Positions 9,310 through 17,003 of a stretch of 64,000 bases of DNA are shown piece after piece. The notes below the pieces were generated by a model. It saw only the letters and a list, made by a program, of their open reading frames with translations. It did not search any database and was not told where the DNA came from. The stretch comes from Colwellia sp. (GTDB taxonomy: Bacteria; Pseudomonadota; Gammaproteobacteria; Enterobacterales; Alteromonadaceae). The DNA lies in contig JABSOZ010000013.1 of NCBI GenBank assembly GCA_013215295.1, positions 62,001 through 126,000 on the forward strand, written 5' to 3'. The position numbers and the translations under genes were made by a program. Each line of letters starts with the position of its first letter. The first letter of the stretch is position 1.

Positions 9310-9954
9310 CTAAGATTGTTTCTTAAATCGACGAGATGCTAATCCCATTATACCTAGTGCAAAAATTGCAAGTGTTGAAGGTTCTGGTACTGTACTAGTT
9401 GGACCGGTTGTGTTGTAACTTATGTTGTCTGTATACATGGTGGTTGCGCTACCACTATTACTACTCCAGCTGACAGAATTAAACGCTATATCGGATATAA
9501 CACCAAAGAAATTATACTCTTGTCCTCCTGCGTGCTCCATTAAAAACTGCTCGCCACTACTTAACGTAAATGTAACAGTATCAGGGTGGTGGACCCCAAA
9601 ATCGAGTCCAAATGTTTTGATAGCCTCTGAGAACCTGATAGTGTGGCCCGCGCCTGATCCTAGTAAGAAATCCGAACCTAAAGTGTGCCAGGGGTTATTA
9701 ACAGCTAACAGATTTTCATAATCACCATGATATTGGTAATCAAAAGTCGGTGTGATGACTGCATTGCCTTCGACGTAGTTGGTGTTATAGTTCCAAGAAT
9801 CCGTCCCATTATCCTCAAAATCGATCGTTGTAAGTACATCCGTTACCGCTTCGAAACTCGCTCGGTCAGAGAATTCAATCAAACCAGCATTAGCAAAGCC
9901 ACTCACCGATAAAACTAATCCAGCTACAGCGCTTTTTATATATTTTACTTTCAT
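9310..9954 (-). CDS. PEP-CTERM sorted exported protein
   Basis: 214 aa from the ATG at 9954, chosen because AAAGGGTGAG precedes it and a signal peptide (AVAGLVLSVSGFANA) starts there; the frame is open further upstream without a good start. The mature part is beta-rich (IDFEDNG...WNYNTNYVEG, TFGLDFGVHHPDTVTFTL). The C-terminus is a classic PEP-CTERM signal: VPEPST, a hydrophobic helix (LAIFALGIMGLA) and a basic tail SRRFKKQS. Such proteins are processed by an exosortase and end up on the surface or in the exopolysaccharide matrix. No exosortase is visible in this window. It has its own terminator at 9191-9222. Confidence 0.85.
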   Translation of the reverse strand: MKVKYIKSAVAGLVLSVSGFANAGLIEFSDRASFEAVTDVLTTIDFEDNGTDSWNYNTNYVEGNAVITPTFDYQYHGDYENLLAVNNPWHTLGSDFLLGSGAGHTIRFSEAIKTFGLDFGVHHPDTVTFTLSSGEQFLMEHAGGQEYNFFGVISDIAFNSVSWSSNSGSATTMYTDNISYNTTGPTSTVPEPSTLAIFALGIMGLASRRFKKQS

Positions 9955-10868
9955 GTACTCACCCTTTAATCCATTGCCATTAGAAATGAATAAGTTATTG
10001 GTATTATTAATATTATTCAACGAGCGGTGGATGCATAAAACACACCAGCTCAAAATAACGCTTACTTTTCATGTAGTTCAAATCTCGTCCAATCATTTGG
10101 TGTTCACAAGTGTAAAAAAAACTGACACTGATTGATGAGTATATATATGATTTTGTTATGGTTTAATTATAAATATGTGGTAAATGAAGTGTTTGATATA
10201 AATTAACTACTAAGAGCAGTGTTTATATAGGTATGAAATAGAGCGTGATAAAGAAGTTAGCACCCAAACGGCAAACGTATTAGGCAATTATTTAGCTTTA
10301 ACCAACGACCGCTTCTCAGCTCTAAGCAGACCTTAATATTTTCAAAGTATTACGTCAACTAAGCGCACAGAGAAGTCAGTTCAAGTTTCCTATATTGCCC
10401 ACTACTAATGATCACTCATGCCACTAAGTGAGCCTTATTCATCAACGTTTGAGCGGCTGTTGATCACCGGTCTTCGCCTAAACTCTGATCCGCTCAGCAG
10501 ATACTCGCCGCACAGAAGTCAACAAACAGGCTCCAGCAAAATTAACTTGTTCGCAATTTTTCCTCCAAAAAATCCGGCAACCATTCGGCACACCGGCAAT
10601 CGACGCCTTTCCATACATAGCTAGGACTATGGCGACGAAAGGTGTGAATCGGCACGGCTTTTTTCCGTCAGGAGCGATGGTTGGAAACGAAATTTAGGTC
10701 AAATAAATCATAAAAATCGAAGTATCTGTTAACACCCTCTAGTGATACTTGTCGCTTACGCTATGAATTAGATAATATATATTCCATTACCCGATATGCT
10801 TTTTAGTTGTACATTCATTTGAATTAGTTAAACTCGGTCTAACAATCATACTGAAATGAGGAATAACA
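9955..10868. other. Long non-coding stretch with repeat copy 5
   Basis: 914 nt. It holds repeat copy 5 (10363-10426) and, at about 10590-10660, a locally GC-richer piece with CGCCTTTCC and GGAAAGG-type complementary segments around a CTATG...CATAG pairing, possibly the remains of a terminator or insertion. A 68-aa frame at 10418-10624 begins inside the repeat and is not called. The sequence just upstream of 10869 should hold the promoter of the next gene. Confidence 0.45.
10363..10426. repeat. Dispersed accessory-region repeat, copy 5 (most complete)
   Basis: gcgcacagagaagtcagttc, then aagtttcctatattgcccac, then tactaatgatcactcatgcc. It combines the 5' block shared with copies 2 to 4 and the 3' block shared with copies 1, 2, 4 and 6, so it is the best reference copy. 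A weaker echo (gccgcacagaagtcaac) follows at about 10509. Confidence 0.75.
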
Positions 10869-11738
10869 ATGACACTAAACGTAATTAAGGTTCTGATTTT
10901 TATATTTTTAACATTTTTTTCAACGGCCTCACTTTCTTCTGAATTAATGGCTTTATCCGCACATTCAACAATACAACAATTGGCGAAAGAGTTTATTAAA
11001 GTAAAACCTGGGCAATTTTTCATGGGCTCTAATAAAGGCAGAGATAACGAACAACCTGAACATTCTGTCAAAATAACCCAACCCTATGAATTAGCAAAGT
11101 ATGAAGTTACACAAGCTTTATGGTTAGAGGTCATGGGTAAAACTGTGGCAGATCAACTAGAAATTATGCGTAAAGCCATAGGTAAACCTAATCATCAAAA
11201 TTTGCGCGGCGTCGGTGACGACAATCCCGTCTATCTGGTTTCATGGAACGAAACGCAAGTATTCTTATCCAGAATTAATGCGATTGATAAAATCTACTTT
11301 TACCGTCTGCCATCAGAAGCTGAATGGGAATACGCTGCTAAGGCTGGTACAAATACATTGTATTCATTTGGCAATGATAAGACAAAACTCCATGAGTATG
11401 CCTGGTATATAGAAAATGGTGAATATCTCACACATCCAGTAGGATTAAAGAAACCTAATCCTTGGGGTTTTCATGATATGCACGGAAATGTCTCTGAATG
11501 GGTTCAAGATCGAGCAGACGACTATAGTAGCCGTTTACAAATCGACCCAAGAGGACCCAGTGCAACTGAAGATAATCGCACCCAATTCAAAGATGGTGAT
11601 AATGGCCCTGATAGAATCATGAAAGGTGGAAGTTGGGGTAATCCAGCACATAGTAGTCACTCATCCAGAAGAACTATGAATAATCCTAATTCCCGTAGTC
11701 GTGGGCTTGGCTTACGATTAGTTAGATACGAGAAATGA
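10869..11738 (+). CDS. Exported SUMF1/formylglycine-generating-enzyme-fold protein, no cysteines
   Basis: 289 aa with an N-terminal signal peptide (LIFIFLTFFSTASLSS). The SUMF1 (FGE-sulfatase) fold is evident: VKPGQFFMGSN at residue 45, YEVTQALWLEVMG, NPVYLVSWNETQVFLSRIN, FYRLPSEAEWEYAAKAG, NPWGFHDMHGNVSEWV, IMKGGSWGN and the C-terminal GLGLRLVRYEK. True formylglycine-generating enzymes use a Cys pair near the C-terminus. This protein contains no cysteine at all, so sulfatase activation is unlikely and a ligand-binding role or another role within the family is more plausible. ATGAGGAATAACA precedes the start. It stands alone in the accessory region. Confidence 0.85.
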   Translation: MTLNVIKVLIFIFLTFFSTASLSSELMALSAHSTIQQLAKEFIKVKPGQFFMGSNKGRDNEQPEHSVKITQPYELAKYEVTQALWLEVMGKTVADQLEIMRKAIGKPNHQNLRGVGDDNPVYLVSWNETQVFLSRINAIDKIYFYRLPSEAEWEYAAKAGTNTLYSFGNDKTKLHEYAWYIENGEYLTHPVGLKKPNPWGFHDMHGNVSEWVQDRADDYSSRLQIDPRGPSATEDNRTQFKDGDNGPDRIMKGGSWGNPAHSSHSSRRTMNNPNSRSRGLGLRLVRYEK

Positions 11739-12216
11739 AAAAGTTGACTCGTGGCATGGCCTTCCCATACCGGCCGTAGAACAGGCTGAAAGCAGCGGCT
11801 CCGAGGAACTTGGGGAAAGCCTGAATTGGTAGTTAATGACGAGCTAAGGATCACAGTCGCCACAAAAGAGACCCTTTTGTTAACGAAAATTCGACCTCGA
11901 AATAGTCAGCAAAGATACGATATAGTTTCCTATTAGATTAATTGTTAAAATTAAGCAATAAGAAGAGGGAGTTATAAAAAAGGTAAGTATTTAAATCCTT
12001 ACCTTTTTTAAAACTACAATAAATTACAGTACTGATTAAAAAAGAATTAAGCTGGGTTCGCCCCGTCCATCACTAAATCTTTTTTATATTTTACAGATTC
12101 GAGGATTTTTGCCCTTATTGAGTTCGCAAATAACAAAATCATCATTTACACCATCAATACTTAATAATTAAAACTTTCTTTTTATTGATTAATCGCCCGC
12201 AATCAATCGATATTTA
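11739..12216. other. Non-coding stretch with a GC-rich patch, repeat tail and terminator
   Basis: 478 nt. About 11745-11835 is clearly more GC-rich than its surroundings and one frame reads GLPIPAVEQAESSGSEELG before a stop, so it may be a fragment of foreign DNA. At 11836-11932 the tail of the dispersed repeat appears (CTAAGGATCACAGTCGCCAC, agatacgatatag, tttcctat). A terminator follows at 11976-12009. Confidence 0.5.
11976..12009. terminator. Bidirectional terminator hairpin
   Basis: Arms AAAAAAGGTAAG (11976-11987) and CTTACCTTTTTT (11998-12009) pair perfectly around a 10-nt loop. It lies between the SUMF1-fold gene (rightward) and the DUF6289-like gene (leftward) and may serve both. Confidence 0.75.
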
Positions 12217-12522
12217 TTAAGGATTAGGAACAGGATTACCTTTTGGAAACGTATACTTACAGCTAGAATCATATGGATAATAATCACAGAATTTACCAGG
12301 TTCACTACTTGCACAATCAGTGTGTGTAGCGGTGAAATAAGGAGTTACTTCACCTTCTTGCAGAGTCATCGATGTTGAACATGAACTTTGACTAAAGCCT
12401 ACAGGGGTAGTCTTTGACGCATCCGAATAATATTGATAATAGTGGCTTTGATAAACTGTAGCAGAGACACCTATTGATAAAATACAAAAAGCTGTTCCTA
12501 AAATTGTTTTATTAAATTTCAA
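12217..12522 (-). CDS. Small exported protein, DUF6289-like
   Basis: 101 aa with a signal peptide (TILGTAFCILSIGVSA). The mature part (YYQYYSDASKTTPVGFSQSSC, followed by CASSEPGKFCDYYPYDSSCKY) is aromatic- and Cys-containing, with five cysteines after the signal. The YYSDA..TTPVG pattern resembles small DUF6289 proteins, which have no known function. The best start is TTG at 12522-12520, with AAGGAAG about 10 nt upstream. It stands alone. Confidence 0.6.
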   Translation of the reverse strand: MKFNKTILGTAFCILSIGVSATVYQSHYYQYYSDASKTTPVGFSQSSCSTSMTLQEGEVTPYFTATHTDCASSEPGKFCDYYPYDSSCKYTFPKGNPVPNP

Positions 12523-12845
12523 AATGATACTTCCTTATTGTTAGCTTATTCATAAGTGTATAAAATCATTTTATACACCATAAATAAGTTAACAAAGCGT
12601 TAAGGTAAGGTCAACAAAACGATAACACAATATTTTGGTTGACCTTTTAAAATGATGAATTAATTTCTGACAGAGACTTCTCCGTAATATGGCTCGAATA
12701 ATTTGTGGCGAATGTCTTCAATACGAAAAACGGTATTATTCCATACTTGTTGATTTCGGTATTAAAAAGCTATTTATTAGGTGCTTTATGCTGCTTTAGT
12801 AATATGGCAAGTAGAAAAGACAAAAATACTTTACCCCCCCGTTTC
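12523..12845. other. Non-coding gap
   Basis: 323 nt. It contains a run of seven C at 12835-12841 and the short motif gtttcctatt at 12841-12850, which echoes the dispersed repeat and touches the end of the next gene. Nothing else is seen. Confidence 0.4.
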
Positions 12846-13058
12846 CTATTGTTCGTTATCTTCATACCAAGAGATTTCAGCCACCTGATCATCAACCACG
12901 ACTGCGCCTTTAGTATCACAAATTTCAGACTGACAACATCGAGCTTCGTCGTCCTCAAAGTAGATGTTTTTTTCTTGTGAGTCTGTGCATATTTCAGCGT
13001 CATCACCGCATCTAGGGCAGCTTGCAAAATCGACTAATACCCATCTTTTCATGTTCAA
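12846..13058 (-). CDS. Small zinc-ribbon-like protein whose start lies in repeat copy 6
   Basis: 70 aa and acidic, with a knuckle-like CPRCG at residues 14-18 and further cysteines in CTDS and CCQSEIC, enough for one or two zinc sites. It ends WYEDNEQ. The start codon (ATG 13058, or the in-frame ATG at 13052) sits at the edge of repeat copy 6, and the ATAGGAAAC of the reverse-complemented repeat provides the only ribosome site. The other end of the gene also touches a gtttcctatt motif at 12841. The function is unknown; a cytoplasmic metal-binding protein is the safest description. Confidence 0.55.
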   Translation of the reverse strand: MNMKRWVLVDFASCPRCGDDAEICTDSQEKNIYFEDDEARCCQSEICDTKGAVVVDDQVAEISWYEDNEQ

Positions 13059-13142
13059 AGTTTCCTATATTGCCCATTGCTGATGATCACTCATGGCTAA
13101 CTGAAGAAATCACTGGTTTGAGGTTAACAAAGATACGAATAT
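13054..13142. repeat. Dispersed accessory-region repeat, copy 6
   Basis: ttcaaagtttcctatattgc, then ccattgctgatgatcactca (13054-13095), then a short middle, then the tail agatacgaatatag at 13131-13144. Here core and tail lie only 71 nt apart, compared with 159 nt in copy 1, so the middle is variable. Confidence 0.7.
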
Positions 13143-13288
13143 AGTCCTTCAGTCTGAATAAACCTATAATTAGGGTGTTCAGATCATGTGCCTATTTCAT
13201 ACGAATATTGATACGATATCATTCTGATGGTCACCGGTTTACTTTCGATGTTATAGGTACGCCTTAGCTTAAAAACGAATACTCAGCA

Positions 13289-13417
13289 ATGACAGGTAAA
13301 AAGGCCGGTATTGTTTTGATTGTTAACCCTAAAACTAAAGATCGTTATTTAAAACGACTCAATAAGGCTATCGAGTCGCATGATTCAAATATTGATGTTT
13401 GGACTATAAATGAGTAA
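13289..13417 (+). CDS. Possible 42-aa protein or gene remnant
   Basis: ATG 13289 to TAA 13415-13417 encodes a basic peptide that opens MTGKKAGIVLIVNPKTKDRY and ends in DVWTINE. It has a compact strand-helix look and good codon use. No ribosome site is visible, an in-frame TAG lies 22 nt upstream, and the 3' end overlaps the stop of the convergent 65-aa gene by 14 nt. It may be the C-terminal scrap of a larger lost gene. Confidence 0.25.
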   Translation: MTGKKAGIVLIVNPKTKDRYLKRLNKAIESHDSNIDVWTINE

Positions 13418-13601
13418 TTTTAAACTTTATATCTTCTGATACTGATTCGTTAACTTTCTTTATTAAATGTTCAGGTCCCATAAGGTATGGAACCTTGTCC
13501 CTGTCTACGACTCTGACCAATTCCGCCTCTTCAGCTGATAACACTTTAGATATGTATGGACTCCAGGCACTCGTTTCGTTCGATAAAATATATTCTTTCA
13601 T
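13404..13601 (-). CDS. 65-aa protein downstream of the recombinase, unknown function
   Basis: Start ATG at 13601, chosen over the longer open frame because AAAAGGAGAAAACT stands directly before it. The protein (MKEYILSNETSAWSPYISKV, later LMGPEHLIKKVNESVSEDIK) is mixed-charge with no membrane segment or Cys. It lies 61 nt downstream of the tyrosine recombinase gene in the same direction, so the two are probably co-transcribed, and it may be an accessory factor. I do not recognise the family. Confidence 0.55.
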   Translation of the reverse strand: MKEYILSNETSAWSPYISKVLSAEEAELVRVVDRDKVPYLMGPEHLIKKVNESVSEDIKFKITHL

Positions 13602-13662
13602 AAGTTTTCTCCTTTTAATTGATGTATTAACCCTAACGTTGCTTGAGTGCTTGTAGTACCAA

Positions 13663-14373
13663 TTAAATTTGAAATCGTCTGCGTTTCTTAAATGATTCAA
13701 GATGCCTTTGCTTAGTCTCTTTACGTTTAACGAACCATTCTGCAATAGGGCTATAAGCGGTATAGTCCATTATTAAAATCTTGCTGATAGAATCATCACT
13801 AAAGCCCGTTAATATGGATATTTCAGTTGTACTCATACCTTGTCGATAAGAATCAATAACACACGTTCTAACCAGTGATAAGCGTCTTATTCCACAATCC
13901 CACAAATCCGCATTTTTAATAAACTGATCAAGCAATTTATTCATAGCATTAGGGCTAGTTTTTTCGCCTCTGTTTTGCACTGTGAACGGTTTTAAATCAT
14001 CATTAACAAATAGTGGGGAATTAGGGTTTAACCCTAAGTAATGCTTGTTTGGCATTGTATTAATGCCTGATTCAATAAGCCATTTAATATATTGTTCAAA
14101 TGCTGCCTTAACTTCTTCGTGAGAAAGTACAATAGGCCGCTCGGTGCCACTTCTGGTTATTGAGTCGGGTAATACAACAAATTCATTAAATTCACCCGTT
14201 GGTGATATGAATAAATCTATTGTGATCAAGGTTAACTCTATCTCTCTTAAACCAAGTACTCCCGCAAACAAAAGCAATAGCTTGTTTCTATGTTTTAAGT
14301 CTGAATTTCTGCCACAGTTTCTACTTATAAGCAGTTCGTAAAACTCATTATCAACTAAAGGTCTACCATCCAT
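13663..14373 (-). CDS. Small tyrosine recombinase, catalytic domain only
   Basis: About 236 aa from ATG 14373 (239 aa if the TTG at 14382 is used). No N-terminal core-binding or arm-binding domain is present, and an in-frame stop lies just upstream. The catalytic fold is recognisable: LLLLFAGVLGLREIEL carries the box I Arg, and CGIRRLSLVRTC corresponds to the HxLRH region of box II, with Cys or Gly where the His is usual. TGFSDDSISKIL and MDYTAYSP match the GHxxxxxT...Y region, with two candidate nucleophilic tyrosines. It belongs to the phage-integrase superfamily, but activity is uncertain because of the missing His. The ribosome site is weak. Next to it lies the duplicated non-coding element at 14443-16240. 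Confidence 0.7.
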   Translation of the reverse strand: MDGRPLVDNEFYELLISRNCGRNSDLKHRNKLLLLFAGVLGLREIELTLITIDLFISPTGEFNEFVVLPDSITRSGTERPIVLSHEEVKAAFEQYIKWLIESGINTMPNKHYLGLNPNSPLFVNDDLKPFTVQNRGEKTSPNAMNKLLDQFIKNADLWDCGIRRLSLVRTCVIDSYRQGMSTTEISILTGFSDDSISKILIMDYTAYSPIAEWFVKRKETKQRHLESFKKRRRFQI

Positions 14374-14442
14374 AAAGCGCAATTCTAGTTATACATTTGC
14401 GTTCATAGTGTCAGTTAATTAATTTTATGACAAGGGATTTAA

Positions 14443-15397
14443 TAAAAAGGCCACTGAATAAGCGGCCTGTAGGTATGCAATATAGGAAACGTGCTAAAGG
14501 CAAACATAAAAAAACCACCCGAAGGTGGCCTTATTTACCTTACATTATCCAAAATTGGATGATGTAAAATATGCTTGGTATTTTGATTTTGATTTTTATG
14601 TTAATCAATAGCATATATTTCCCCTTTTACTTCAAAACGTAAAGATAAGAAGTAATCGAAAGAAGACGATTCAATAGAATTTTTATTGAATCAGCACCCC
14701 TAAAAATATATAGTGGCTTTGCAAACCTATGTCATCTTCCGAATTACTTCGGCTTGTGCTGACTACGAACCCTTGGATATCTCGACAATATTTGAGGGTT
14801 TTTTCTTGCCTGAAAATCAGCCTAACTCCCTTACTAACTACAGTGTGAGGATGTTTTATGTTTTTTGCAACAGTTAGTTACCGCCCGTATTCATTAACTT
14901 TCTTGAGTGGGAAAGGTAAGTTAGTAGCTACTAACTTAGTGGTGCTTTTTAATTTTGATTGTACAAAAACGCAACGCTTTTTTTTAATTGATTTTCAAGC
15001 CATTAAAATTTTAAAAAAACTGTATAATTTTTAGGGGCTTGCACGTAAAAAAATCAATATGCAGTTAAAACAACATCTTATCACTTTATGAACAGGTTGA
15101 TTACTAAACAATCAATTAAAAACAAGTCGGTTTGATAGGCTTTTTTCGTACGTTAAGGTGCTTTGTTAGTTGTAAACCCGAAACAACCAAACTTTTGAGC
15201 GGTTGAATATATTACTTAATATTACCGGTGAAATACTCTTTAAAAAAATTAATGAGGGGTCAATCTTAGGCAAGTAAAAGTGGTACGAAAACTGCCTTGT
15301 TTGGCAACGCCATTTATCGTATTCCAAAATATAATGTTAAATCCAAAAATGCAGAGCTTTTTTTTGCGTAATATTGAAATAAGTCACAGGTAATAAA
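14443..15397. repeat. Duplicated non-coding element, unit 1
   Basis: The unit begins with a hairpin (AGGCC...GGCCT, about 14444-14467), then ggaaacgtgctaaa (14485-14498) and a second hairpin CCACCCGAAGGTGG. The 211-nt core follows (14623-14833), then a variable part with the palindrome AAGTTAGTAGCTACTAACTT and TTTTGATTGTACAAAAACGC, and a long diverged tail (GAACAGGTTGATTACTAAA, CGTACGTTAAG, AAATACTCTTTAAAAAAATTAA). All these blocks recur in unit 2 at a constant offset of 956 to 960 nt. There is no ORF with coding character. Confidence 0.85.
14623..14951 (+). ncRNA. Putative structured RNA, copy 1
   Basis: The first 211 nt (14623-14833) are identical in both units while the flanks have diverged. 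On the plus strand a hairpin (14668-14676 with 14684-14692, 9 bp) stands first. Two long-range pairings, gaagtaat 14649-14656 with attacttc 14743-14750, and tcagcac 14691-14697 with gtgctga 14756-14762, would interleave as an H-type pseudoknot. A palindromic hairpin and T-run near 14915-14951 could terminate it. This is inference from reading by eye; strand and ends are uncertain. Confidence 0.35.
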
Positions 15398-16240
15398 AAA
15401 CCGACTGCAGAGAGTCGGTTTTTAGGAAGGTTGTGGGGTGGGAAACGTGCTAAACGCAAACATAAAAAAAACCACCCGAAGGTGGCCTTATTTACATTAC
15501 ATTATCCAAAACTGAATGATGTAAAATATGCTTGGTATTTTGATTTTGATTTTTACATCAATGGTCAGCATAAATATTTCCTTTTACTTCAAAACGTAAA
15601 GATAAGAAGTAATCGAAAGAAGACGATTCAATAGAATTTTTATTGAATCAGCACCCCTAAAAATATATAGTGGCTTTGCAAACCTATGTCATCTTCCGAA
15701 TTACTTCGGCTTGTGCTGACTACGAACCCTTGGATATCTCGACAATATTTGAGGGTTTTTTCTTGCCTGAAAATCAGCCTAACTCCCTTAGTGATTACAG
15801 TTTGCTGCGGTTTGATGGTTTTTGCAAGTGATAAAAAACGACTGTTTTTAATAACTTTCTTGAGTGGAAAAGATAAGTTAGTGACAACTAACTAAGTGAT
15901 GCTTTTTAATTTTGATTGTACAAAAACGCAACGCTTTTTTTTAATTAATTTTCGTCTCAAAAATATTTCAAAATAAATTTTTTAAATTTTACACTCTATT
16001 TGTAAGCTAAACGTTAATATTCAATAAAAACAATACTTTGTTGTTTTACGAACAGGACGATTACTAAATGAACGATAATAGCTATCCTACTGTTTTGTAC
16101 GTTAAGCTAGAAGAAGGTTGTAGGGTAAACACTCAATTTAAGTTTATATTCTTACGATAACTGCTGTAGATTTTATACTCTGAGGCCTATTTAGTTTGTA
16201 AAATACTCTTTCAAAAAATTAAGCAATAATCTGAGTTTTA
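15398..16240. repeat. Duplicated non-coding element, unit 2
   Basis: It opens with hairpin AAACCGACT (15398-15406) / AGTCGGTTT (15413-15421), then ggaaacgtgctaaa at 15441, the hairpin CCACCCGAAGGTGG, the identical core at 15580-15790 and the tail blocks GAACAGGACGATTACTAAA, TGTACGTTAAG and AAATACTCTTTCAAAAAATTAA. The tail is shorter than in unit 1. The start hairpin differs in sequence from that of unit 1 but occupies the same place. Confidence 0.85.
15580..15909 (+). ncRNA. Putative structured RNA, copy 2
   Basis: Same 211-nt core as copy 1 without a single difference (15580-15790). Downstream, the terminator-like stem is kept with a changed loop (AGTTAGT-GACA-ACTAACT here, AGTTAGT-AGCT-ACTAACT in copy 1), followed by GCTTTTTAATTTT. 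A 69-codon frame at 15686-15895 crosses the core, but its copy 1 counterpart stops after about 40 codons, which argues against a protein. Confidence 0.35.
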
Positions 16241-16273
16241 TGGAGTTACCCAGGCATGAACGGCGGTGACAAG

Positions 16274-16297
16274 AAAAAAAGCCACCCAAAAGGTGGC
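16274..16297 (-). terminator. Terminator of the three-gene leftward operon
   Basis: Read on the minus strand: GCCACC TTTTG GGTGGC followed by seven T. It lies 17 nt beyond the stop codon at 16314. Confidence 0.8.
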
Positions 16298-16313
16298 TGA
16301 AGTATGAATAGTG

Positions 16314-16985
16314 CTAGATGCGGATCTTACGAAGCAGGGCAAATCCTTCAGGGCAAAGCTTGTTCATGTCGGCAGAGCTGCCGACATAATCTATTGTGCG
16401 AAAACACACTTTTCGGTCGATATGGACATAAAAACCATCTGCAGGAGAGTAGTTATCTTTTTTTGTTAAGCTTGTTGTTGGTTTAGCCTGAACGATCTTT
16501 GCGGGTTTTTCTTTGATCAGCACCATGTCATAACCGAGGTGACTTGCAAACATTGCCGCGCCTATTGCCGCTCCAGCAATGAATATTGTGGTTAAGGTTC
16601 TAAATAATAAGAACCTTAGTTTTGAATACCAATCGTGCCGAACCTCTTGTTTTATAACATCTCTAAAGTCATTGTTTTCATTTATAGCATTACGAAAAAG
16701 CTGACTGTATTCTTCAAACACACTGATGTTTTGATGGTTGTCTGTTTCTAAATGCTTAGATACACTTGGCCAAACCCACGCTTTGAATTCCTCTTCATTA
16801 TTAAATTGTTTTCCTTTGGTCATTTGGTAGATATCTGAAACAGTATTTTCAAGAATGTCTTTACCTTTATTATCTATCTGTTTCTTAAAGTCCTCATAAT
16901 TTTCTATTTTGTTATTTGATCCCGAATACTTTTTTATAACATTTTCAATTTTTGTTTTTATTTTTGTAGAAAAATCGCCATTCAT
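16314..16985 (-). CDS. Single-pass membrane protein of unknown function
   Basis: 223 aa. A hydrophilic, Lys/Asn/Glu-rich helical N-terminal part of ~125 residues is followed by one transmembrane segment (LLFRTLTTIFIAGAAIGAAMFA, about residues 126-147) and a C-terminal part with two cysteines (KVCFRTI and KLCPEG) that could form a disulfide if outside the membrane. It has no recognised domain. AAGGAA lies before the ATG. It is the last gene of an operon with the helix-turn-helix gene (18 nt gap) and the HsdS-like gene, inside the decayed mobile element. Confidence 0.6.
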   Translation of the reverse strand: MNGDFSTKIKTKIENVIKKYSGSNNKIENYEDFKKQIDNKGKDILENTVSDIYQMTKGKQFNNEEEFKAWVWPSVSKHLETDNHQNISVFEEYSQLFRNAINENNDFRDVIKQEVRHDWYSKLRFLLFRTLTTIFIAGAAIGAAMFASHLGYDMVLIKEKPAKIVQAKPTTSLTKKDNYSPADGFYVHIDRKVCFRTIDYVGSSADMNKLCPEGFALLRKIRI

Positions 16986-17003
16986 ATTTATGTTCCTTTA
17001 AAT

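Noticed and set aside
10418-10624. 68-aa ORF
   Set aside because: Starts inside repeat copy 5 and has no ribosome site; likely a chance frame.
10869-11738. Functional formylglycine-generating (sulfatase-activating) enzyme
   Set aside because: The protein has no cysteine, and no sulfatase gene is nearby.
11657-11863. 68-aa minus-strand ORF over the GC-rich patch
   Set aside because: Mostly antisense to the SUMF1-fold gene; no ribosome site.
3221-13144. Chromosomal integron cassette array
   Set aside because: Genes lie in both orientations, there is no integron integrase, and the repeat shows no attC layout: the RYYYAAC and GTRRRRY-type core sites do not appear at consistent places after stop codons.
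14623-14833. Retron msr-msd
   Set aside because: AGCACCCCTA looked like a retron 5' end, but no complementary a2 segment follows and no reverse transcriptase gene is in the window.
15686-15895. 69-aa protein across the conserved core
   Set aside because: The same frame in copy 1 stops after about 40 codons, there is no ribosome site, and identity is confined to the core and not to the frame.
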